Shown here piece by piece: positions 1-6,524 of a stretch of DNA of 10,204 nucleotides (the stretch's first letter is position 1; each line of letters opens with the position of its first letter). The DNA is from Aeriscardovia sp. (lineage in GTDB: Bacteria > Actinomycetota > Actinomycetes > Actinomycetales > Bifidobacteriaceae): assembly GCA_017538865.1 (NCBI GenBank), contig JAFYIA010000052.1, positions 1 through 10,204 of the forward strand, written 5' to 3'. The notes under the pieces are model-generated. The model saw only the letters and a program-made list of their open reading frames with translations. It had not been told where the DNA came from and did no database searches. The translations under genes and the position numbers were made by a program.

Positions 1-440
1 AAAAAAGCGGGCTGGATCTCGCGCGCATCGGCGCAGTGGGGGCCCTCAGCCCGGCGGGCGTCCCCCTGGCCATGTGCTGCGTTGCGGCGGCCAAAGAGAG
101 GGGGCTTTCCATGGACGCCTTCTCCATGGACTTCGTCTACCCTTCGCTCAAGGGGCCCAGAGTGGATGGGAAGGACGTGGTCCTAGTGGACGCCTGGATA
201 AGCGATCTGGGCTATATCCAGACGTCCTCCCTCGTCACCCTCACCGAGAGGCAGGAGCTGGAGCTCGACTGGAGCATAGTCAGGGAGGCCGGGGCCCATA
301 TTTTGGCCGTGGCATCGCTCGTGGCCGGGAGCGGGGAGGAGGAGCCCCCCCTGCAGCTGGAGCTCAAAGACGCGAACACGGGAGGGGCGGAATTCGTGCC
401 CTTCGCTTACGCCTTCTCCAAAAAGGATTTGGAGGAATAG
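1..440 (+). CDS. Phosphoribosyltransferase-fold protein (orotate PRTase-like), 5' end missing
   Basis: The reading frame is already open at the first base (codon phase from base 3) and ends at TAG 438-440, so the N-terminus lies outside the window. About 145 residues are visible. The segment with AGVPLA, a helix, then a linker ending in VDGKDVVLVDAW resembles the core of class I phosphoribosyltransferases: the GGxPLA strand-helix, then the strand carrying the PRPP loop. In orotate and related PRTases that loop reads roughly VLVVDDVITTG. Here (177-212) it reads VVLVDAWISDLG, so the second acidic residue and the small TTG turn are replaced. The protein may be a divergent orotate PRTase-like enzyme, or a non-catalytic or regulatory member of the fold. 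I have a vague memory of similar proteins annotated as phosphoribosyltransferase in bifidobacteria. The fold is moderately supported; the substrate is not. Confidence 0.6.
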   Translation, partial: KSGLDLARIGAVGALSPAGVPLAMCCVAAAKERGLSMDAFSMDFVYPSLKGPRVDGKDVVLVDAWISDLGYIQTSSLVTLTERQELELDWSIVREAGAHILAVASLVAGSGEEEPPLQLELKDANTGGAEFVPFAYAFSKKDLEE

Positions 441-442
441 GG

Positions 443-1087
443 GTGGAAGGGGAGCCGAGTTTCCGCAAAATCGGCCTGGGGCCCTGGGAAGAAGAGTTCC
501 CCGGCCGGGATCCGGACGATCCCAGGTACGATCCGGAGCTTTTGAAGGAGGGCGACAGGCGCAACGTCCAGGACCGCTACCGCTACTGGAGCGTGGAAGC
601 CATAAGGAGGGATCTGGACAGGCGGGGATACCTGGACCTTGAAATCGCATGCGAGAACTGGACCCACGACTTCAACATCGGCTCCATGGTCAGGAGCGCC
701 AACGCCTTCGGCGCCCGCGCCGTGCACATAGTGGGGCCCCACAAGTGGAATAGGAAGGGATCCCTTATGACGGAGGTCTACGAGAGGGTGTACGAGGAGC
801 CCTCCATCGCGCACCTCGAGGCTTACGCCAAGGCCAGCCCCCTAAAGCCGCACCTTGTCGCCGTAGACAACGTCGAAGGGAGCGTGCCCATAGAGACCTT
901 CAAGTTCCCTCCTTCCTGCATCCTCATTTTCGGATCCGAAGGAGAAGGCCTGACCCGGGAGGCCCTTTCAATCGCCGAGGCCACGGTCTACATCGAGCAG
1001 AGGGGGTCGGTGCGCTCGATAAACGCGGCGGCGGCCGCAGCCATAGCCATGTACGCCTACAGCGCCTGCGTAGAAAAAGAAGCGTAG
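443..1087 (+). CDS. SpoU/TrmH-family RNA 2'-O-methyltransferase
   Basis: This is a 214-residue SPOUT-class methyltransferase predicted to transfer a methyl group from S-adenosylmethionine to a ribose 2'-OH of tRNA or rRNA. All three SpoU motifs are present. Motif 1 is NIGSMVRSANAFG (residues 78-90, catalytic Arg84). Motif 2 is LIFGSEGEGLT (161-171). Motif 3 is the SVRSINAAAA stretch (189-198) that forms the trefoil-knot cofactor site. The GTG start at 443 is chosen because GGAGG (430-434, inside the end of the upstream gene) sits 8 bases before it. The frame is open further upstream, but that part overlaps the preceding gene out of frame and looks like junk. Only 2 bases separate it from the upstream stop, so the two genes are probably cotranscribed. 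A short N-terminal region (about 60 residues) precedes the catalytic domain. Whether the target is tRNA (TrmH-like) or 23S rRNA (RlmB/TsnR-like) cannot be told from sequence alone. Confidence 0.88.
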   Translation: MEGEPSFRKIGLGPWEEEFPGRDPDDPRYDPELLKEGDRRNVQDRYRYWSVEAIRRDLDRRGYLDLEIACENWTHDFNIGSMVRSANAFGARAVHIVGPHKWNRKGSLMTEVYERVYEEPSIAHLEAYAKASPLKPHLVAVDNVEGSVPIETFKFPPSCILIFGSEGEGLTREALSIAEATVYIEQRGSVRSINAAAAAAIAMYAYSACVEKEA

Positions 1088-1131
1088 CCTGCCCCTTGGC
1101 ATGGGGAGCCAGCCCTTCTCCGCTTTTCTTA

Positions 1132-1181
1132 TTTTGACAAGTGTACTGATTTTTAAACAATTTTCAGTATACTTGTCAAAA
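1132..1181. promoter_or_regulatory. Inverted-repeat operator overlapping the abiE promoter
   Basis: Two 18-base arms form a near-perfect palindrome: TTTTGACAAGTGTACTGA (1132-1149) and TCAGTATACTTGTCAAAA (1164-1181). There is one mismatch, and the centre is a 14-base AT-rich stretch. Imperfect symmetry continues outward: TTTTC at 1124-1128 pairs with GAAAA at 1182-1186 if TTA is bulged, giving arms of about 23 bases. Each arm holds a smaller palindrome, AGTGTACT or AGTATACT. A consensus -35 box TTGACA (1134-1139) lies inside the left arm, and a 4/6 -10 candidate AACAAT (1156-1161) follows after 16 bases in the centre, so a bound repressor would cover the promoter. Known AbiEi antitoxins repress their own operon by binding inverted repeats upstream. 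That this palindrome is the binding site is inferred from position and symmetry. Confidence 0.72.
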
Positions 1182-1206
1182 GAAAATTGAGAGGAAGGGA
1201 GGCTTT

Positions 1207-1821
1207 TTGCCTAGACAAGCTGCAAAAGGGCAGGCCCGAGCGAAAATATTGGAGTATATGCGGAGGCACAACGGCTACATCACCTCGAGGCAAGTCGACA
1301 AGCTGGGCCTCCACAGGGAATGGCTGAGGATCCTGGAAAAGGAAGGGAAAGCGGAAAGGATGGCCAGGGGCGTCTATGTCACCCCCGACAAATGGCCCGA
1401 CCCGTACTACGCCCTAAACCTGGAGCTACCCAAAGTCGTCTTTTCCCATATGACGGCCCTGTACTTCCATGATCTGTCCATCAAGGCTCCAGACGATGAA
1501 TGGGATATGACCGTCCCCAGAAGCTACCACAGCTTCAGGCTAAAGGATCCCTATACGGTCTTTTACGTCCCCCCGGAGACTTATGGGCTTGGCCTGACAA
1601 AGGTCAGGACCAACTTCGGAAATTATGTGAACGCCTACGACGTGGAGCGCACCATATGCGACATCGTGCGCTCTAAGGATAGGGAGGATTACGAGTACGT
1701 AAAATACGGGGTGAGGGAATACTTGAGAAGTCGGAAAAAGAACCTGCAAAAACTTGTGGAATACGCCGCCAAACTTGGCATTCAAAGCAAGGTGGAACGC
1801 TATGTAGAGCTTCAATACTAG
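1207..1821 (+). CDS. abiEi: AbiEi-type antitoxin / autorepressor (type IV toxin-antitoxin, abortive infection)
   Basis: The 204-residue protein has the usual AbiEi architecture. An N-terminal winged helix-turn-helix spans about residues 12-60 (helices around KILEYMRRHNGYITSRQV, then a wing ending RMARGVYVTPD). A C-terminal domain follows, with KVVFSHMTALYFHDLS (76-91) and YDVERTICDIVRS (144-156), both typical of the family. In studied AbiE systems this protein neutralises the AbiEii toxin and represses the operon through its N-terminal domain. The start is TTG at 1207, behind a purine-rich GGAAGGGAGG (1193-1202). The next in-frame ATG (1258) would delete the first helix of the DNA-binding domain, so TTG is preferred. 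The toxin gene starts 7 bases after its stop. Base composition is more AT-rich than in the flanking housekeeping genes, consistent with horizontal acquisition. Confidence 0.85.
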   Translation: MPRQAAKGQARAKILEYMRRHNGYITSRQVDKLGLHREWLRILEKEGKAERMARGVYVTPDKWPDPYYALNLELPKVVFSHMTALYFHDLSIKAPDDEWDMTVPRSYHSFRLKDPYTVFYVPPETYGLGLTKVRTNFGNYVNAYDVERTICDIVRSKDREDYEYVKYGVREYLRSRKKNLQKLVEYAAKLGIQSKVERYVELQY

Positions 1822-1828
1822 GGGGATA

Positions 1829-2659
1829 ATGAAAGCCGAACAATTAATGGTCAAACTTCGAAACCTATCAAAGCAGACCGGAGCCTCGCCCCAGACATTA
1901 TTGAAAATCTATATGTTTGATAACTTTGCAGAAAGGCTCTCTGTAAGCCGCTACAAAGACAATTTCGTACTAAAGGGAGGATTCTACCTGTCCACCTTGT
2001 TTGGCCTAGCCAATAGATCCACCGAAGACATTGACGCAATTTTGCAAAATGCGCCGTTTACAGAAGACAATTTGAATGCGATGCTCCAAGAGATATTTGC
2101 CATTGATACGGGGGACGGCCTCTCTTTGCGCTACAGGAGCATAAAGCCTATACGGGATGAGGATAAATACGGAGGATTTAGGGTGGGGGTAGAAGGCAGG
2201 TTGGAAAACATAAGGGACAACTTCCATATAGACATAGCAACTGGGGACGAGATCATCCCGCATAAATTGGAGTACTCTTATACGCCCCTTCTGGGCGGGA
2301 ACGGCATTTCCGTATACGCCTATAGTCTGGAAACCGTATTGGCCGAAAAGCTTGAAACCTTATTTAACAGATCCACTCTAAATGGAAGGATGAAGGATTA
2401 CTACGATATATATCTGGTTTATCAATTCAACAAGGACAGAATAGATGTAAATGTTCTAAAAAGGGCCGTAAAAACGGTATTCGCCAATAGGGGCCTTGAT
2501 GTGAGGCACGGCGATATTCTGGATCTCATTGGGAAGAATGGGAATACGCGCGCCCTGTGGTCAAATTATTCAATAAAACATCCATTTGCAAAAGAGATTG
2601 AATTTGACGACGTCTTTGCATGCATAAAAAATCTGTGCAAAGAAATTGGGCTGATATAA
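1829..2659 (+). CDS. abiEii: AbiEii/AbiGii-type nucleotidyltransferase toxin
   Basis: The 276-residue protein belongs to the DNA polymerase beta-like nucleotidyltransferases of the AbiEii family. The active-site motif is complete: KGG (49-51), then RSTEDID (63-69) with metal-binding Asp67 and Asp69. A later family block is present too: Lys174 in AEKLETL, then NGRMKDYYDIY (185-195), matching the conserved AEK...R.KDxxD pattern. Related toxins block growth by nucleotide transfer; MenT-type relatives modify tRNA 3' ends. The target of this one is unknown. The start ATG 1829 follows a G-rich ribosome binding site that overlaps the antitoxin stop (1820-1825), implying translational coupling. The coding sequence is clearly more AT-rich than gatA or gatB. 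With no obvious truncation, frameshift or missing catalytic residue, the toxin looks functional, and its co-encoded antitoxin would be needed for viability. Confidence 0.88.
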   Translation: MKAEQLMVKLRNLSKQTGASPQTLLKIYMFDNFAERLSVSRYKDNFVLKGGFYLSTLFGLANRSTEDIDAILQNAPFTEDNLNAMLQEIFAIDTGDGLSLRYRSIKPIRDEDKYGGFRVGVEGRLENIRDNFHIDIATGDEIIPHKLEYSYTPLLGGNGISVYAYSLETVLAEKLETLFNRSTLNGRMKDYYDIYLVYQFNKDRIDVNVLKRAVKTVFANRGLDVRHGDILDLIGKNGNTRALWSNYSIKHPFAKEIEFDDVFACIKNLCKEIGLI

Positions 2660-2824
2660 AGGAAAAGTTGAATTAAACCCTCTATTGTGGAGACCCTTTC
2701 AGCATTTTCACGTCAATTCAGAAATTCAAGAAGGCATGAGGGAAAGCAAATATAACTTTATCCCCAATCTCCTTTGCATTTTCGGCATCTGTCAGTTAGC
2801 AGGCGCGTATACTAGCATGAAAGT
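2660..2824. other. Intergenic region between abiEii and gatC
   Basis: These 165 AT-rich bases hold no gene I can support. A 66-codon open frame (2685-2885) runs into gatC in another frame, lacks a convincing ribosome binding site, and has no family features. I see no strong hairpin followed by a T-run, so abiE transcription may read through towards gatC. The only clear signal is a promoter-like TATACT close to the gatC start, listed separately. I looked for flanking direct repeats marking insertion of the abiE cassette and saw none by eye. Confidence 0.5.
2785..2813 (+). promoter_or_regulatory. Candidate gatCAB promoter (-10 TATACT)
   Basis: TATACT (2808-2813) matches the -10 consensus at 5 of 6 positions and lies 11 bases before the gatC ATG at 2825. 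A start site at the usual distance would be near 2820, leaving a 5' leader of only about four bases. There is no good -35 element; the hexamer at 17-base spacing (2785-2790) is GCATCT. Weak -35 boxes are common in actinobacteria. The main support is the match, its position, and the absence of a usable ribosome binding site for gatC, which fits leaderless or near-leaderless translation. Confidence 0.4.
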
Positions 2825-3121
2825 ATGTCGGATTTTTCATATGAACAGGTGCAGCATTTGGCAAAGCTCGCCTGCATCGCGCTGAGCGATGAAGAGATAG
2901 AGGATCTGAAAAAGGATCTGCAGGGCATCGTGAAGAGCGTGGCCCTGATAAGCGACATCGACATTTCCGGAGTAGAGCCCACTACGAACCCCCTCCTCCT
3001 CCCTCAGCATCTCAGGGAAGATGTCCCCGGGGAGACCCTGGAGAGGGACGTGCTTTTGGAACAGGCTCCGGAATGCGAGGACGGAATGTTTGTCACGCCT
3101 AGAATTTTGGGGGAGGAATGA
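2825..3121 (+). CDS. gatC: Asp-tRNA(Asn)/Glu-tRNA(Gln) amidotransferase subunit C
   Basis: The 98-residue protein is the small GatC subunit, which wraps around GatA and GatB and stabilises the amidotransferase. Family features seen: an N-terminal VQHLAKLACIALSDEEIEDLKKDL segment (about residues 9-32, an amphipathic helix pair), a central SDIDISGVEPTTNPL (residues 43-57), and an LREDVPGETL block (residues 63-72). The length is normal for the family. The ATG at 2825 starts the canonical N-terminus but has almost no Shine-Dalgarno sequence; only GAAAG directly abuts it. It opens the gatCAB operon. Its TGA (3119-3121) overlaps the first of two tandem ATGs at the gatA start, so translation of the two is probably coupled. 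Confidence 0.93.
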   Translation: MSDFSYEQVQHLAKLACIALSDEEIEDLKKDLQGIVKSVALISDIDISGVEPTTNPLLLPQHLREDVPGETLERDVLLEQAPECEDGMFVTPRILGEE

Positions 3122-4650
3122 TGAGCGGAGCCGATAGAGACGAGATCGTGACCCTTACCGCTTCCCAAATGGCGCAAGCCATGAAGAAGGGGGAATTGTC
3201 GAGCAGGGAGAGTGTGGAGGCCGAGCTCGAAGTTGCAAAGGCCGTGGATCCGAAGACGCAGTCATACCTTGCCACCTGTTTCAACTCCGCCTTCATGGTG
3301 GCGGACGCGGTGGACCAGGCCCGTGCCTTGGGACAGGATCTTCCAGACCTTGCCGGGGTCCCCATAGTCGTAAAGGACATGATAGTCACCAAGGGCGTGG
3401 AGACCACGGCCGCATCCAAGATCCTGAAGGGCTGGGTGCCCCCTTATGACGCCACCTGCGTAGAAAAGCTCAAGGAGAACGGGATGCCGATGCTGGCAAA
3501 GACCAACCTGGACGAGTTCGCCCAGGGCTCCAGCACCGAGAACTCGGCCTTCCACCCCACCTTCAACCCATGGGACCTCGAAAGGGTGCCAGGGGGCAGC
3601 GGCGGGGGTTCGGCCGCGGCGGTTTCCTCGTTCGAGTCCCCCCTGGCCCTCGGAACCGACACGGGAGGCTCCATAAGGCAGCCCGCCTCCTTCACGGGAT
3701 CTGTCGGGATGAAGCCCACCTACGGCAGAGTGTCGAGGTACGGGGCCATCTCCATGGCCTCCTCGCTCGATCAGATCGGCCCCTGCGCCAGGACTGTGGA
3801 AGATGCCGCGATGCTCTTTGACGCCATAGCGGGGTACGATCCCAAAGACTCCACCTCCATCCCGGACTTCCCTTCTTCCGCCCTTAAAGCGGCGCAGGAA
3901 GGGAAGAGGGGAGATCTTTCCGGAATCCGCGTAGGCATCATAGCCGAGGCAGGCGGAGAAGGGTTCTCCAAGGACGTCATGGACGGATTCCTGAGGGGGG
4001 TAAACCTCCTTTCCTCCATGGGGGCCAAAGTCGAAGAGCAGAGCTTCCCCCACTTCCTGCACGGTATCCAGATTTACTACATCCTCATGCCGGCGGAAGT
4101 TTCGAGCAACATGTCCCGCTACGACGGGATGCGCTACGGCCTGAGGATTATGCCCCCCGACGCCACCGCCGCCTCCATGATGGCGGCCACTCGCGAGCAG
4201 GGCTTCGGCGCCGAGGTCAAGCGGAGGATAATGCTGGGCACTTACGTTCTCAGCTCCGGGCAGTACGAGAAGATGTATGTGGCGGCCCAGAAGGTCAGGA
4301 CCGTCATAATAAACGACTTTGAAAAGGCCTTTGAATCTTTCGACGTGCTCGTGTGCCCCACGAGCCCTACCACGGCCTTCAAAGCCGGGGAAGTGGAAGA
4401 CCCCGTGACCATGTACAAAAACGACATAGCCACGATCCCGGCCAATCTGGCGGGGCTGCCCGCAATCAGCATCCCGGCCGGACTCGACAGCCTGGGCCTT
4501 CCGATTGGGTTCCAGATTATGGCCAACAGGCAGAAAGACGAACTCGTATTCAAGGTGGCTTCCGCGCTTCAGGAAGCAGTGAGCAGGGAAAATGAAGGGC
4601 CGATTTGGAACAAGGTCCCCCGCCTTTGGAAGAGTGGTGAAAATGACTGA
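3121..4650 (+). CDS. gatA: Asp-tRNA(Asn)/Glu-tRNA(Gln) amidotransferase subunit A
   Basis: GatA is the glutaminase subunit of GatCAB. It hydrolyses glutamine and channels ammonia to GatB, which amidates mischarged Glu-tRNA(Gln) or Asp-tRNA(Asn). The amidase-signature Ser-cisSer-Lys triad is visible: Lys85 in VPIVVKDM, Ser160 in PGGSGGGSAAAVS, and Ser184 in GTDTGGSIRQPA. The spacings of 75 and 24 residues match characterised GatA. The length, about 509 residues, is near normal. Two tandem ATGs (3118 and 3121) are possible starts. GGAGG (3112-3116) lies 1 base from the first and 4 from the second, so 3121 is preferred; the choice changes the protein by one Met. Its TGA overlaps the gatB start by 8 bases. 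No missing motif was seen. Confidence 0.96.
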   Translation: MSGADRDEIVTLTASQMAQAMKKGELSSRESVEAELEVAKAVDPKTQSYLATCFNSAFMVADAVDQARALGQDLPDLAGVPIVVKDMIVTKGVETTAASKILKGWVPPYDATCVEKLKENGMPMLAKTNLDEFAQGSSTENSAFHPTFNPWDLERVPGGSGGGSAAAVSSFESPLALGTDTGGSIRQPASFTGSVGMKPTYGRVSRYGAISMASSLDQIGPCARTVEDAAMLFDAIAGYDPKDSTSIPDFPSSALKAAQEGKRGDLSGIRVGIIAEAGGEGFSKDVMDGFLRGVNLLSSMGAKVEEQSFPHFLHGIQIYYILMPAEVSSNMSRYDGMRYGLRIMPPDATAASMMAATREQGFGAEVKRRIMLGTYVLSSGQYEKMYVAAQKVRTVIINDFEKAFESFDVLVCPTSPTTAFKAGEVEDPVTMYKNDIATIPANLAGLPAISIPAGLDSLGLPIGFQIMANRQKDELVFKVASALQEAVSRENEGPIWNKVPRLWKSGEND

Positions 4651-6142
4651 AAAACTTATGAGCTTCGAGGAGGCAGTGTCCCAGTTCGATCCCGTAATAG
4701 GGCTTGAAATCCACGTGGAGCTGAATACCAAGACCAAGCTCTTCGACTGGGCGCACTATGAGTTCGGGTCCGAACCCAACACCGAACTCACTCCCGTCTC
4801 CTTCGGGCTTCCCGGGGCCCTACCCGTGGTGAACAGGGAAGCCGTCAGGAAGGCCGTAAAGCTCGGCCTCGCCTTGAACTGCCACGTAAACGAGTGGAGC
4901 CAGTTTGCAAGGAAGAACTACTTCTACCCCGACATGCCCCGCGACTACCAGATCTCCCAGTTTGACAAGCCCACCAACGGGAACGGGTGGCTGGACGTGG
5001 AACTGGAAGACGGGACAATCTTCAGGGTTCCGATCGAAAGGGCCCACATTGAAGACGACGCCGGAAAGATCAACCACATCGGCGGCGCCAACGGAAGGCT
5101 CGAAGGTGCGGATCACTCGCTTGTCGACTACAACAGGGCGGGCGTCCCCCTGGTGGAAATCGTGACTCAGCCCATTTGCGGGGCAGGAGCCCTCGCCCCC
5201 CAGGTGGCCGGAGCCTATGCCAGGGCCGTCAGGGACATCGCAGTGGCCTGCGGGGTGTCGGAAGGAAAGATGGAGCAAGGCAACCTCAGGGCGGATGTAA
5301 ACGTGTCCCTGAGGAAGAGCCCCTCTGATCCGCTTGGCACGAGGTCCGAGACTAAGAACGTCAACTCCTTCAGGGCTATGGAAAAGACCGTGGCGTACGA
5401 GATCCGCCGCCAGGCCTACATCCTCTCTCACGGAGGGGAAGTCCTCCAGGAGACTCGCCATTGGGACGAAAACGCGCAGTGCACAGCCGGGGCCAGGCTG
5501 AAGAGCGATGCCAATGACTACCGCTACTTCCCCGATCCCGATCTTTTGATGCTGCGCGTGACCGAAAGCGAAGTGGAAGAGATCCGGGCTTCCCTTCCCG
5601 AGCTCCCCTTCGCCAAGAGGCGCAGGCTGAAGAGCGAATGGGGGCTTTCCGACGTTGAAATGAGGGACCTTTTGAATGCCGAGGCGGTGGACCTGGTGGA
5701 AGAGAGCGTCAAAGAGGGCGCCTCCCCGCAGGGCGCCCGCAAATGGTGGCTTGGAGAGATCCTGCGCCTTGCAAACGAGATGCAGCTCCCGCTGGAGGCG
5801 CTCGCGATATCCCCCAAGGACGTGGCGAAGATAGAGGAGATGCTCTCTGCCGGAAAGCTTACCGACAAAATGGCCAAGCAGGTAGTAGAGGCCGTAGTCA
5901 AGGGAGAAGGGAAGCCGGAAGAAGTCGTGGAGAAGAAGGGGCTCAAGATCGTCTCTGATTCCTCCCAGCTTCTCGACTCCGTGAAGAAGGCGCTGAAGGA
6001 GAACCCCGATGTGGCTGAAAAGCTGCGCCAAGGCAACATGAAGCCCATGGGGGTTATAATCGGCCTGGTAATGAAAGAGACGCGCGGGCAGGCAGACGCA
6101 AAGAGCGTCAGGGACCTCGTGCTAAAGGAAGTCTCCAAGTAG
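4643..6142 (+). CDS. gatB: Asp-tRNA(Asn)/Glu-tRNA(Gln) amidotransferase subunit B
   Basis: GatB binds the mischarged tRNA, activates its side-chain carboxylate with ATP, and amidates it with ammonia from GatA. The 499-residue product has an N-terminal FDPVIGLEIHVELNTKTKLF block, KNYFYPDMPRDYQISQFD (residues 91-108), and the GatB signature VDYNRAGVPLVEIVT (161-175). It also has the DYRYFPDPDL motif (near 293-302) and a C-terminal YqeY-like tail ending in GNMKPMGVIIG. The frame is open back to 4592, but ATG 4643 is chosen because MTEKLMSFEEA aligns with the bifidobacterial N-terminus I recall, and purine-rich GGAAGAG (4628-4634) lies 8 bases upstream. It overlaps gatA by 8 bases (ATGACTGA), implying coupled translation. 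The Zn-type cysteines found near the N-terminus of some GatBs are absent. Confidence 0.96.
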   Translation: MTEKLMSFEEAVSQFDPVIGLEIHVELNTKTKLFDWAHYEFGSEPNTELTPVSFGLPGALPVVNREAVRKAVKLGLALNCHVNEWSQFARKNYFYPDMPRDYQISQFDKPTNGNGWLDVELEDGTIFRVPIERAHIEDDAGKINHIGGANGRLEGADHSLVDYNRAGVPLVEIVTQPICGAGALAPQVAGAYARAVRDIAVACGVSEGKMEQGNLRADVNVSLRKSPSDPLGTRSETKNVNSFRAMEKTVAYEIRRQAYILSHGGEVLQETRHWDENAQCTAGARLKSDANDYRYFPDPDLLMLRVTESEVEEIRASLPELPFAKRRRLKSEWGLSDVEMRDLLNAEAVDLVEESVKEGASPQGARKWWLGEILRLANEMQLPLEALAISPKDVAKIEEMLSAGKLTDKMAKQVVEAVVKGEGKPEEVVEKKGLKIVSDSSQLLDSVKKALKENPDVAEKLRQGNMKPMGVIIGLVMKETRGQADAKSVRDLVLKEVSK

Positions 6143-6185
6143 GTCCCCCGGGAGGGGCCTCCGCGCGCCGGACCCCGCACCCTTT
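6142..6185 (+). terminator. Weak GC-rich stem-loop after gatB
   Basis: Directly after the gatB stop, GGTCC (6142-6146) can pair with GGACC (6170-6174), enclosing a small GGAG/CTCC hairpin (6151-6154 with 6159-6162). A short TTTT (6183-6186) follows about nine bases later. The T-run is short and offset from the stem, so this is a poor match to an intrinsic terminator and may act only as a 3' stabilising structure. Confidence 0.25.
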
Positions 6186-6204
6186 TCCAATGCAGAGGAT
6201 TTAG

Positions 6205-6522
6205 ATGAGCGCAGAAGATTTAGACGACTATGAAACCAAAGCCGAACTGGAGCTCTACAAGGAGTACAGGGACGTCATAAAGCTCTTCAGGTACGTGGTC
6301 GAAACTGAGAGGCGCTTCTACCTGGCCAACAGCGTGGAGTTTAGGACATGCAACGGGGGCACGGACGTCTATTTCGACGTGCAGCTCACCGATGCCTGGG
6401 TGTGGGACATCTATAGGCCCTCGAGGTTTGCAAAGTCGGTTCGCATAATGAGTTTCAAGGACGTAAACATAGAGGAGCTCACCCACACCGATGCCGATCT
6501 CGACATTCTCGAGCGTTTCTGA
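6205..6522 (+). CDS. DUF2469-family conserved actinobacterial protein
   Basis: The 105-residue acidic protein matches the DUF2469 family, exemplified by Mycobacterium tuberculosis Rv2901c, which sits next to rnhB there. Diagnostic segments are MSAEDLDDYETKAELELYKEY at the N-terminus, VVETERRFYLAN (residues 31-42), DAWVWDIYRPSRF (63-75), and FKDVNIEEL (84-92). No signal peptide or membrane segment is seen, so it is probably cytoplasmic. The family's biochemical role is not established to my knowledge; its regular company with rplS, lepB and rnhB suggests a housekeeping job. The ATG at 6205 has AGAGGA (6194-6199) five bases upstream. The gene starts 62 bases after gatB and is followed by a separate FAD enzyme, so it is not adjacent to rnhB in this genome. 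Confidence 0.9.
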   Translation: MSAEDLDDYETKAELELYKEYRDVIKLFRYVVETERRFYLANSVEFRTCNGGTDVYFDVQLTDAWVWDIYRPSRFAKSVRIMSFKDVNIEELTHTDADLDILERF

Positions 6523-6524
6523 TT

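Noticed and set aside
74..442. Upstream extension of the methyltransferase frame to ATG 74
   Set aside because: It overlaps the phosphoribosyltransferase-like gene in another frame, is low-complexity Gly/Arg-rich, and lacks family similarity. GTG 443 has a well-spaced GGAGG.
1092..1111. Small CCCC/GGGG hairpin just after the methyltransferase stop as a terminator
   Set aside because: The stem is only four base pairs, and the T-rich stretch starts about 15 bases later, too weak to call a terminator.
1132..1181. Reading the abiE palindrome as a terminator for the methyltransferase gene
   Set aside because: The stem is not followed by a T-run on the + strand; GAAAATTGAG follows. Its symmetry, the -35 box inside the arm and its position before an AbiEi repressor fit an operator better.
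1088..2824. Attachment-site or target-site duplication flanking the abiE cassette
   Set aside because: I compared 1088-1131 with 2660-2824 by eye and saw no convincing direct repeat, and no integrase, transposase or tRNA gene is nearby.
2685..2885. 66-codon open frame between abiEii and gatC
   Set aside because: It has no ribosome binding site and no family features, and it runs out of frame into gatC. Chance in an AT-rich spacer is more likely.
4592..4642. 17-codon N-terminal extension of gatB
   Set aside because: It lies wholly within the end of gatA, and the recalled family N-terminus begins at MTEKLM (4643).
3262..4737. 491-codon open frame on the - strand opposite gatA
   Set aside because: It overlaps a gene with a complete catalytic triad. 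The product is rich in Gly, His, Val and Arg in the manner of antisense frames of GC-rich genes, and it has no recognisable domain. The long - strand frames at 4820-6031 (opposite gatB) and 7192-8169 (opposite the FAD gene) were rejected for the same reason.
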